NCBI GenBank assembly: GCA_021779635.1
Contig: JAJYAH010000525.1
Span: forward strand, 1 to 5,529
Direction of reading: 5' to 3'
Length of the DNA: 5,529 bases
From: Pseudomonadota bacterium
GTDB lineage: Bacteria > Pseudomonadota > Alphaproteobacteria > Rhizobiales > Xanthobacteraceae
In this document: positions 1-5,336 of the stretch, piece after piece
How the letters are laid out: the number at the start of each line of letters is the position of its first letter
Position numbering within the stretch: the first letter of the stretch is position 1
Position numbers and translations under genes: made by a program
The notes under the pieces: generated by a model
The model's database searches: none
Told to the model about the DNA's origin: nothing
Seen by the model: only the letters and a program-made list of their open reading frames with translations

Positions 1-448
1 TCGCCAGCGGTTTGACCCAACCGGTGGCCTGCTGGGCCAGCGTGGTGCGGCTCTTGTCCTGGCTGACTTCGCGCATGGCTTGGCTGACTGCCGCGAGGAT
101 CGAGGTCATGGCGCCGGTGATATTGTCGAATTCGGTGCGAATAGCGGGATTTGCGGAATCATAGGCGGCGATTGCAAGCTCGCGCGCCTTGAACTTGGAC
201 GCCGCGAAATGCTCGCGGTAGGACCGCGGTTGCCATTCCAGGAATTCCTCGGCGCATTCCGGCATGTCCGGAATCATCTCCAGCAGCATGATGGCTTCAT
301 TGAAATGATTCAGATAATCGGTGGCGAGACCGGTACGGGGATTGATGTTGGCGGCCCGCAACTGCGCGACGCGTGCCTCCTCTTCGGGGTCCGTCTGGCG
401 CGGCGTCTGGCGATCGGGTCGCGCGGGGTTGGGAGCCGTCGAGTTCAT
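1..448 (-). CDS. Conserved hypothetical protein, N-terminal 149 residues (gene runs off the left edge)
   Basis: Read on the minus strand from ATG at 448-446, the frame stays open to the window edge, giving 149 complete codons. The first 25 residues are rich in Pro, Arg, Thr and Glu and look disordered. A mostly helical-looking region follows, with an acidic/aromatic stretch around residues 43-80 (TDYLNHFNEAIMLLEMIPDM, then EFLEWQPRSYREHF). Next come a KFKARELAIAAYD segment (85-97) and a Ser/Ala/Gln-rich segment. No signal peptide, membrane segment or catalytic motif is visible. I recall similar small hypothetical proteins in Bradyrhizobium but know of no function. No clear Shine-Dalgarno precedes the ATG, so the start is probable, not certain. 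It is divergent from the SRAP gene and may share the 449-510 control region. An antisense plus-strand frame over the same bases (80-463) lacks any recognisable protein character. Confidence 0.72.
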   Translation of the reverse strand, partial: MNSTAPNPARPDRQTPRQTDPEEEARVAQLRAANINPRTGLATDYLNHFNEAIMLLEMIPDMPECAEEFLEWQPRSYREHFAASKFKARELAIAAYDSANPAIRTEFDNITGAMTSILAAVSQAMREVSQDKSRTTLAQQATGWVKPLA

Positions 449-510
449 CGGCCGCAGTGTTAACGGTCGGGGTTAAAAGGTGCTGAACAGATGCCTATCT
501 GGAACGTAGA
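449..510. promoter_or_regulatory. Divergent intergenic region with a small palindrome (488-501)
   Basis: These 62 bases must hold the promoters of both divergent genes. CAGAT-GCCT-ATCTG (488-501) is a 5-bp dyad flanked by two direct GAAC copies (485-488 and 502-505, 17-base period). GTTAA occurs twice on the left (459-463, 472-476). The only Shine-Dalgarno-like bases for the SRAP gene are GGA at 501-503, seven bases before its ATG. No convincing -35/-10 pair was found on either strand. The GAAC period does not fit the 11-base period of the alphaproteobacterial LexA box (GTTC-N7-GTTC). Any operator role is speculative. Confidence 0.3.
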
Positions 511-1278
511 ATGTGCGGACGCTTCGTAATCACCTCGCCGCCGGCGGCCTTGCGGCAGATTTTCGGCTATCTCGATCAGCCTAATTTCCCGCCACGGTAT
601 AATATCGCTCCGACGCAACCGATACCGGTGGTCATTGTCGAGAACGGCCACAGGCATTTTCGGCTGATGCGCTGGGGCCTGTTGCCAGCCTGGGTCAAGG
701 ATCCCGGCCAATTCACCTTGCTGATCAATGCGCGTGCCGAAACCTTGCTGGAAAAACCGGCCTTCAAGAACGCGATCAAACGACGCCGCTGCCTGATCCC
801 GGCCGACGGCTATTATGAATGGCAGGTCTCTGAAAAACGCAAGCGGCCGCATTTCATCCATCGCCGCGATGGCGCGCCGATGGGCCTGGCGGGGCTGGCT
901 GAAACCTGGATCGGCCCGAACGGCGAGGAACTCGATACGGTGGCGATCGTCACGGCTCCAGCGAGCGCCGACCTCGCGGTGCTGCATCACCGCGTGCCGG
1001 TGACGATTTCGGCTGGCGATTTCGATCGCTGGCTCGATTGCCGCGCTCACGATGCGGAAACAGTGACGGCGCTGCTGAGGGCGCCCGAAGAGGGTGAATT
1101 CGTCTGGCACGAGGTCTCAACCAGGGTCAACCACGCCGCCAATGACGACGCGCAACTGATCCTCCCGATGACGGCAGAGCAGATGGCGGCGGAGCAACCG
1201 AAGCCGGCGAGAAAGGCTGCGCCGCGCAAGCCTGTGCCGGCGTCGCGTGAGGATGACGGGCAGGGTTCGTTGTTTTGA
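511..1278 (+). CDS. SRAP-domain abasic-site DNA-protein crosslinking protein (YedK/HMCES family)
   Basis: 255 residues. SRAP proteins crosslink covalently to abasic sites in single-stranded DNA through the alpha-amine and thiol of Cys2, shielding the lesion at replication forks. The start is fixed because Cys2 must become N-terminal after Met removal, and the protein begins MCGRF as the family does. Other hallmarks are YNIAPTQ (30-36), MRWGLLPAW (53-61), LINARAET (71-78, with Asn73, Arg75 and Glu77), CLIPADGYYEW (94-104, with catalytic-position Glu103) and LHHRVP (158-163). In the last, His159 matches the family HxRMP histidine, and Met is replaced by Val. The SRAP domain ends near residue 220. 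A basic Ala/Pro/Lys tail then ends in QGSLF, which resembles the bacterial sliding-clamp binding pentamer. The Shine-Dalgarno is weak (GGA at 501-503). The gene converges on the nudK-like gene, 48 bases apart. Family assignment is very secure; an SOS link cannot be shown here. Confidence 0.96.
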   Translation: MCGRFVITSPPAALRQIFGYLDQPNFPPRYNIAPTQPIPVVIVENGHRHFRLMRWGLLPAWVKDPGQFTLLINARAETLLEKPAFKNAIKRRRCLIPADGYYEWQVSEKRKRPHFIHRRDGAPMGLAGLAETWIGPNGEELDTVAIVTAPASADLAVLHHRVPVTISAGDFDRWLDCRAHDAETVTALLRAPEEGEFVWHEVSTRVNHAANDDAQLILPMTAEQMAAEQPKPARKAAPRKPVPASREDDGQGSLF

Positions 1279-1326
1279 AGCTCGACTGTTGCGTCGGGAT
1301 GACACGTGGCTATCGGTGGCTGCGCT

Positions 1327-1908
1327 CTACCGGAAAATATTCAGGGCCGCGTATTGCAGCAGCAGGATGGTCTTGGCGTCGGCGATGCGGCCGTCCGCGA
1401 TCATCGCGAGCGCCTGGTCGATCGGCAATTCCAGCACCTCGATCTCCTCGCCTTCGGACGCAAGGCCGCCGCCGCTGCCGACGCGCATCCGCGGCTCGTA
1501 TTCCGCGACAAAGAAATGCTGTTTCTCGGTGACCGCGCCCGGGCTCATGAAGGCTTCAAAGATTTTTGTGATTTTGCCGAGCCGATAGCCGGTTTCCTCC
1601 TCGGCCTCGGCGCGAATCCGCACTTCCGGCGTTTCGTCGTCCAGTAGTCCCGCCGCGGCCTCGATCAAGAGATCGTCGCAGCCGTTGACGAAAGCCGGGT
1701 AGCGAAACTGCCGCACCAGCACCACGGTGCGCTGCGCCAGATTGTAGGGCAACAGCGTGGCGCCGTTGCCGCGGTCGTAGGTCTCGCGGTGTTGGGTCTG
1801 CCACTCGCCATCGGCACGCCGCCACTCGAAGGTGGTGGTCTTCAGCGTGTAATGGTTATCGGAAAGCACGCGAACGCTCTTGACGCGGATACGGTCTGCG
1901 ATGGTCAT
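1327..1908 (-). CDS. nudK: Nudix hydrolase, NudK-like (GDP-mannose pyrophosphatase type)
   Basis: 193 residues, about the length of E. coli NudK, which hydrolyses GDP-mannose and related nucleotide sugars to NMP plus sugar phosphate with Mg2+. Shared blocks I recognise are LSDNHYTL (15-22), RETYDRGNGATLL (41-53), VVLVRQFRYP (62-71), the Nudix box region (about 86-108) and MSPGAVTE (121-128). HFFVAEY (131-137), EEIEVLELP (154-162) and the Ala/Lys-Thr-Leu-Leu-Leu C-terminus also match. The box core EAEEETGY (101-108) keeps the metal-binding glutamates Glu101, Glu104 and Glu105. The consensus Gly and Arg of the box are both Ala here, and the E. coli protein also departs from the consensus in this region. 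The start is supported by AAGGA (1919-1915), six bases before the ATG. It may be the last gene of a minus-strand operon, although the 114-base gap holds an inverted repeat. Substrate choice (GDP-mannose or ADP-ribose) is inferred from similarity. Confidence 0.9.
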   Translation of the reverse strand: MTIADRIRVKSVRVLSDNHYTLKTTTFEWRRADGEWQTQHRETYDRGNGATLLPYNLAQRTVVLVRQFRYPAFVNGCDDLLIEAAAGLLDDETPEVRIRAEAEEETGYRLGKITKIFEAFMSPGAVTEKQHFFVAEYEPRMRVGSGGGLASEGEEIEVLELPIDQALAMIADGRIADAKTILLLQYAALNIFR

Positions 1909-1921
1909 GAGAATTCCTTTT

Positions 1922-2001
1922 CGTCATTGCGAGGAGCGAAGCGACGAAGCAAATCCAGTCTTCACGCGTCTCTGGATTGCTTCGCTTCGCTTGCAATGAC
2001 G
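1922..2001. repeat. Intergenic inverted-repeat (palindromic) element
   Basis: The left arm (1922-1958) begins CGTCATTGCGAGGAGCGAAG. The right arm (1972-2001) is its imperfect reverse complement, starting CTGGATTGCTTCGC and ending TTGCAATGACG. The outer nine bases and the inner CCAG/CTGG pair exactly. The left arm is longer by small insertions, so the stem is bulged, with a loop of about 13 bases (1959-1971). The arms are rich in GAAGC/GAGC-like units. I recall closely similar dispersed elements starting CGTCATTGCGAGGAGCGAAGC in Bradyrhizobium and other proteobacteria. The element fills most of the gap between the dehydrogenase and nudK genes. It could act as an RNA hairpin, attenuating or stabilising the minus-strand transcript, or be a passive mobile repeat. 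No U-run follows on either strand, so it is not a classical terminator. Confidence 0.82.
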
Positions 2002-2022
2002 TACTTGAATGGATGAATTTTT

Positions 2023-3450
2023 TTACAGCACCTTGCCGGGGTTCATGATCCCGAGCGGGTCGAGCATCGCCTTGATGCTGCGCATCAACTCGATCGCGAC
2101 CTTGTCCTTGACCTCAGGCAATTCGTCACGCTTGAGCACGCCGATGCCGTGCTCGGCGGAGATCGACCCGCCCATCCGCAGCACGATCGCGAACACCACG
2201 GCATTGACCTCGTGCCATCGCTCCAGAAAATCGGCGGCGTTGGCGCCGATCGGCTGGCTGACATTGTAATGAATGTTGCCGTCGCCGAGATGGCCGAACG
2301 GCACCGGCCGTGAGCCGGGAATGAGCTTGACCACCGCGGCATTGGCCTCCGCGATGAAAGCAGGCACCGCGGCGACCGGCACCGAAATGTCGTGCTTGAT
2401 CGAGCCGCCTTCGGGCTTCTGCGCCGCCGACATTTCGTCGCGCAGCTTCCAGAACGCCTGGCGCTGGCTGAGGCTGGCCGCGATCACCGCGTCATCGACG
2501 ATACCGTCGTCAAGGCCCTGCGCCAGGATCGATTCCAGCGCGTCGCGGGCATCATCGCGCGAGGACGACAGCTCCATCAGAACGTACCACGGGTGCTTGT
2601 TCGCCAGCGGATTGCGGATGTCGATGCCGTGGCGCACGCTGAAATCGACGGAGATACCGGACAGCAGCTCAAAACTGGTGAGGCTGCCAGCGGCCTCGTT
2701 CTGCGAGATCGCCAGCAGCTTCAGGGCCTCATCGGGTAATTTGAGCCCGACAAAGGCGGTCTCCACCGCGCGCGGCTTTGGAAACAGCTTCAGCGTCGCT
2801 GCGGTGATGATGCCGAGCGTGCCTTCCGCGCCGATGAAGAGGTTGCGCAGATCGTAGCCGGTGTTGTCCTTTTTCAGCTTCGACAGACCGTTCAGGATAC
2901 GCCCGTCCGCCAGCACCACTTCCAGCCCCAGCGCCATCTCGCGCGCCACGCCATAGGCCAGGGCGGCGGTGCCGCCGGCATTGGTGGAGAGATTGCCGCC
3001 GATGGTGCAGCTACCCTCGGCGCCGAGCGACAGCGGGAACAGCCGGTCGACCTCGGCGGCCTTTTGCTGCGCGATCTGCAGCACCACGCCGGCCTCGCAG
3101 GTCATGGTGTTGGACGCCGTGTCGATGTCGCGAATCCGGTCCATCCGCCGCATCGAAATCACCACCTCGCCATGGTGCGGGGTCTGGCCGCCGACCAGAC
3201 CGGTGTTGCCGCCCTGCGGCACCAGCGCAATCCGGTGCTCGCTGGCAAGCTTGCAGATGGCGGAGACTTCCGGGGTCGAGCCCGGCCGCAAAACCAGCGG
3301 AGACCGTCCGTGAAACAGGTCGCGCTCCTCGGTGACGTAGGGCGCGATGTCGGCCGCGTCGGTTACCGCATATCTGTCGCCGACGATGGCGCGAAAGCGT
3401 GCTACCAGTTCGGGCGAAAGCTGCGGCGCGGCAGATTGAAGGATATTCAT
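2023..3450 (-). CDS. FAD-linked D-2-hydroxyacid dehydrogenase (D-2-hydroxyglutarate/D-lactate dehydrogenase family)
   Basis: 475 residues from ATG 3450-3448. The family oxidises D-2-hydroxyacids to 2-oxoacids with FAD and passes electrons to an electron-transfer flavoprotein or quinone. An N-terminal FAD-binding PCMH domain (about 50-228) contains VPQGGNTGLVGG (77-88), IGGNLSTNAGG (150-160) and the FIGAEGTLGIIT block (205-216). The C-terminal FAD-oxidase domain carries GHLGDGNIHYN (386-396) and GGSISAEHGIG (427-437). It ends with PLGIMNPGKVL. His387, His394 and Glu433 are the expected metal ligands. Arg337 and Lys352 keep the spacing of substrate-binding Arg386 and Lys401 in human D2HGDH as I recall them, with Ser341 at the Thr390 position. 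This favours D-2-hydroxyglutarate or a similar substrate but does not prove it. It lies 31 bases after the synthase gene, so cotranscription is likely. An in-frame ATG at 3519-3517 would add 23 atypical residues overlapping the synthase gene. Confidence 0.93.
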   Translation of the reverse strand: MNILQSAAPQLSPELVARFRAIVGDRYAVTDAADIAPYVTEERDLFHGRSPLVLRPGSTPEVSAICKLASEHRIALVPQGGNTGLVGGQTPHHGEVVISMRRMDRIRDIDTASNTMTCEAGVVLQIAQQKAAEVDRLFPLSLGAEGSCTIGGNLSTNAGGTAALAYGVAREMALGLEVVLADGRILNGLSKLKKDNTGYDLRNLFIGAEGTLGIITAATLKLFPKPRAVETAFVGLKLPDEALKLLAISQNEAAGSLTSFELLSGISVDFSVRHGIDIRNPLANKHPWYVLMELSSSRDDARDALESILAQGLDDGIVDDAVIAASLSQRQAFWKLRDEMSAAQKPEGGSIKHDISVPVAAVPAFIAEANAAVVKLIPGSRPVPFGHLGDGNIHYNVSQPIGANAADFLERWHEVNAVVFAIVLRMGGSISAEHGIGVLKRDELPEVKDKVAIELMRSIKAMLDPLGIMNPGKVL

Positions 3451-3481
3451 AGGTCTGGTTTCTGTTCTTGTTGTGGTCAAT

Positions 3482-4474
3482 TCAATCCCGGCCCATCGCG
3501 GCGCGGCGCAGCCGGTCATTGATCGCCTCGCCGAGCCCGTGATGCGGCACCGGCATCACGGCGATGGCGCGCGCGCGCCGTGAATCGAGCGCGCGAAGAT
3601 AACCGAAAAGATTGGCGGCGGCCTCGTTGAGATCGCCCTGCGCGGACAAATTCATCGTCACGGTCGCGGCATCGACGCCCGGCACCCGATTGAGGCCGAA
3701 AGCCAGCAGGGCCTCGCCGGCTTCGACGCTGACGGCATTGAGCCGCACCCGCGTGCGCGGCGCATAATGCGAAGCCAGCATGCCCGGCGCTAGTGGCTGG
3801 CTTGTGTCATGGCCGGCCTCGTCGACCGGCCGCACCAGGGAGCGGCCGAGCACGCGCTCGATTTCGCCGCGCGGCAGGCCGCCGGGTCGCAGCAGCATCG
3901 GCGTCTCGAAGCATCCGACAATGGTGGATTCGACGCCGACCGCGACCGCGCCGCCATCGACGATCAGGTCGATCCGTCCGGCGAGGTCGCTGTGCACATG
4001 CGCGGCCGCGGTCGGCGAAACGTGCCCCGACAAATTCGCCGACGGCGCCACCACCGGCCCGCCGAAGGCGCGCAGGATCTTCCGGGCCAGCGGATGCGCC
4101 GGCACCCGGATCGCCACCGTGTCGAGCCCGGCGGTGGCAAGATCGGCCACCGCGCAGTCGTTTGTTCGGGGCAGCACCAGCGTCAGCGGTCCCGGCCAGA
4201 ACGCTTCGGCCAGCGCTGTCGCGGTTGCGTCGAAGCGCCCGATCCGCCGGGCGGCTTCGAGATCGCCGACATGGGCGATCAGCGGATTGAAGGACGGCCG
4301 GCCCTTGGCCTGATAGAGCCGCGCGATCGCAGCGGGGTTGGTGGCGTCTGCGCCGAGGCCATAGACGGTCTCGGTCGGGAACCCGACCAGCCCGCCTTCC
4401 GTCAGACAACGCGCCGCAGCGGCCACGGCGGCCCCGCTGGCAGGCAAAATTGGGGTTGTCAGGCCTACGTTCAC
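3482..4474 (-). CDS. L-threonylcarbamoyladenylate synthase (Sua5/TsaC, YrdC domain)
   Basis: 330 residues from GTG 4474-4472. The enzyme makes threonylcarbamoyl-AMP from threonine, bicarbonate and ATP, the first step of the universal t6A37 modification of tRNAs reading ANN codons; it is cytosolic. The YrdC domain (about 10-215) shows GFPTETVYGLGADA (31-44), YQAKGRPSFNPLIAHV (54-69), WPGPLTLVLP (93-102), VAPSANLSG (142-150), VESTIV (181-186) and LRPGG (195-199). The linker PGMLASHYAP (230-239) and a C-terminal domain to 330 make it the long Sua5 form, not the short TsaC form. The reading frame stays open upstream to 4570 but would run into the tRNA gene, so the first plausible start is GTG at 4474, with GAGGA at 4490-4486 eleven bases before it. 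It is probably the first gene of the minus-strand group and is divergent from the tRNA. Confidence 0.95.
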   Translation of the reverse strand: MNVGLTTPILPASGAAVAAAARCLTEGGLVGFPTETVYGLGADATNPAAIARLYQAKGRPSFNPLIAHVGDLEAARRIGRFDATATALAEAFWPGPLTLVLPRTNDCAVADLATAGLDTVAIRVPAHPLARKILRAFGGPVVAPSANLSGHVSPTAAAHVHSDLAGRIDLIVDGGAVAVGVESTIVGCFETPMLLRPGGLPRGEIERVLGRSLVRPVDEAGHDTSQPLAPGMLASHYAPRTRVRLNAVSVEAGEALLAFGLNRVPGVDAATVTMNLSAQGDLNEAAANLFGYLRALDSRRARAIAVMPVPHHGLGEAINDRLRRAAMGRD

Positions 4475-4501
4475 AGGAATTGGCGTCCTCAATTCGGCTT
4501 C

Positions 4502-4529
4502 TTGCGGTGTGCGAAACCCAAGGCTATAA
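4502..4529 (+). promoter_or_regulatory. Probable sigma-70 type promoter of the tRNA-Pro gene
   Basis: TTGCGG (4502-4507) and CTATAA (4524-4529) form a -35/-10-like pair with a 16-base spacer. The -10 ends 13 bases before the first base of the tRNA, suiting a short leader. The -35 match is partial. The assignment rests on position and motif only. Confidence 0.45.
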
Positions 4530-4542
4530 GCCGCGTTCTTGT

Positions 4543-4619
4543 CGGAGTGTGGCTCAGTCCGGTAGAGCACTGCGTTCGGGACGCAGGGGTCGCAGGTTCA
4601 AATCCTGCCACTCCGACCA
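4543..4619 (+). tRNA. tRNA-Pro (anticodon CGG)
   Basis: A complete cloverleaf of 77 bases. The acceptor CGGAGTG (4543-4549) pairs with CACTCCG (4609-4615), followed by discriminator A4616 and encoded CCA 4617-4619. The D-stem is GCTC/GAGC (4552-4555 with 4565-4568). The anticodon stem is CTGCG/CGCAG (4570-4574 with 4582-4586), around loop TTCGGGA with anticodon CGG at 4577-4579. The T-stem is GCAGG/CCTGC (4592-4596 with 4604-4608), with loop TTCAAAT. The C1-G72 pair and A73 are typical of bacterial tRNA-Pro. It reads CCG, a frequent proline codon in GC-rich genomes. It marks the boundary between core genes on its left and decayed mobile DNA on its right, as expected of an island attachment gene. 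Confidence 0.97.
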
Positions 4620-4734
4620 TTATATCAATAACATAGCGATTTCATACAGTTAAAGCGCAACGATTTGCGCGACGAAATGGCTTTGCGAGTGGCGCTATTC
4701 TCAAATTAGCGGCGCATGGCGCCTTGCGTCACCG
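4620..4734. other. Unassigned AT-rich spacer after the tRNA
   Basis: No gene is recognisable. Two small perfect hairpins occur: GCGCAA-CGAT-TTGCGC (4655-4670) and GGCGC-ATG-GCGCC (4711-4723). Neither is followed by a T-run, so neither is a convincing intrinsic terminator for the tRNA. Plus-strand codons in the first pseudogene frame run on upstream of 4735 but show nothing familiar. This is where one end of an integrated element would join the tRNA, but no second copy of the tRNA 3' end was seen in the window. Confidence 0.5.
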
Positions 4735-5142
4735 GGTCCGATCGCGTCCGGAGTTTCCAACGATTTTTGCAGCCTGATCGGAAAGGTCGTGGCTCAAGGC
4801 AACCGCCGGCATTTGTTGGAGCACTTCAAGAGCTACTTCGAAGCATGATGCGGGCTATGAAATTCAGCTTCCGGATTTGGTGGTGCTCCGCGAACAAGCA
4901 TCGATCGCGGTGGAAGTTCTCCCGCCGTCGCTGAGCGAACAAGCGCAGAATGTTATTCAGCAATCACTCCAGCAATCGCAGGAATATTTGACTGTTGGCG
5001 AGTACCGCCAAGCGGTACAGGAATCCTTTGGCTGCTGGAAACAGTGTCGACCTTGTTTCAGGGTCTCACAATTGGGACCGACACGGCAGAAGGCAAATAT
5101 TTTAACGCCATTGCGACGAGCGTCGTACGCACCAAAAAGCAA
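4735..5142 (+). pseudogene. Decayed accessory-protein gene, possibly abortive-infection type (two breaks, 3' end lost)
   Basis: Three pieces in different frames read as one protein. Piece one (4735-4842) contains SNDFCSLIGKVVAQ and GNRRHLLEHFKSYFE. Piece two (4841-5023) starts KHDAGYEIQLPDLVVLREQ and includes PPSLSEQAQNVIQQSLQQ and EYLTVGEYRQAVQE. Piece three (5026-5142) contains LWLLETVSTLFQGL and EGKYFNAIATSVVR. At 5023-5026 the break looks like loss of one base: GAA, then two bases, then CTT TGG. The first junction joins distant parts of the protein, so an internal deletion is likely. I recall conserved hypothetical proteins with this arrangement and a C-terminal LHGYLSSPTGGGVRHG-like block, which is absent here. 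They occur among accessory genes, and abortive-infection-like roles are suggested only by my memory of context. No start codon or ribosome site is evident. The pseudogene call is firmer than the family name. Confidence 0.6.
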
Positions 5143-5144
5143 CA

Positions 5145-5267
5145 ACGCTGGAGCGTTCACTCACAAAGCGTCATGCCGAGCCAACCGGCCGCCTGCCAGC
5201 GGTCGGTGCCTTCCTGCATGAGCCAAGTTGCTGCAGCGATCAATTTAAGTGAAACGTTCCATTGCAT
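5145..5267 (-). pseudogene. C-terminal remnant of a phage-type tyrosine recombinase (integrase)
   Basis: On the minus strand, 5237-5169 reads AAATWLMQEGTDRWQ followed by AAGWLGMT. This closely resembles the conserved integrase segment HTLRHTAATWLMQ...WQAAGFLGM, which lies between the catalytic Arg-His pair and the final His/Tyr block. Here the residues before AAATW are SLKLI, so the catalytic RH pair is not recognisable. A TGA follows at 5159-5157, after which TLQR (5156-5145) may continue the family's sequence before it dissolves. The expected YGHHHPD-like block and tyrosine are missing. An in-frame stop also lies upstream (near 5306), so the frame is short. It faces the tRNA-Pro gene and abuts the plus-strand pseudogene tail to tail at about 5143. 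The fragment cannot be functional. The identification rests on about 23 residues. Confidence 0.62.
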
Positions 5268-5336
5268 GATCGGTAGGTCTTTCTCGATCCCTTTTTCAAT
5301 TTACCGGACGGGTCAAAGATCATTGAAATTGCTCTA

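Noticed and set aside
80..463. 127-residue plus-strand frame at the left edge
   Set aside because: It is opposite the partial minus-strand gene, whose translation looks far more protein-like.
485..505. LexA (SOS) box upstream of the SRAP gene
   Set aside because: The two GAAC copies are 17 bases apart, not 11 as in the alphaproteobacterial LexA box, and are not in the Gram-positive GAAC-N4-GTTC arrangement.
460..1110. 216-residue open frame on the minus strand opposite the SRAP gene
   Set aside because: It is fully antisense to a gene with unmistakable SRAP motifs, and its translation is His/Arg-rich with no family character: a GC-rich shadow frame.
3482..4619. Functional pairing of the t6A synthase gene with the neighbouring tRNA
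   Set aside because: t6A is made on tRNAs reading ANN codons; this tRNA-Pro has G36 and reads CCG, so adjacency gives no substrate relationship.
3809..4636. 275-residue plus-strand frame running through the synthase gene and the tRNA
   Set aside because: It overlaps a tRNA and is antisense to a clear Sua5 gene; its composition is Arg/Gly-rich shadow sequence.
4655..4670. Intrinsic terminator after the tRNA
   Set aside because: The hairpin GCGCAA-CGAT-TTGCGC is followed by GACGAAATGG, with no T-run.
5107..5122. Second copy of the CGTCATTGCGAGGAGCG repeat arm
   Set aside because: GCCATTGCGACGAGCG matches at 14 of 16 positions but falls in pseudogene codons for NAIATS, with no inverted partner nearby; likely chance.
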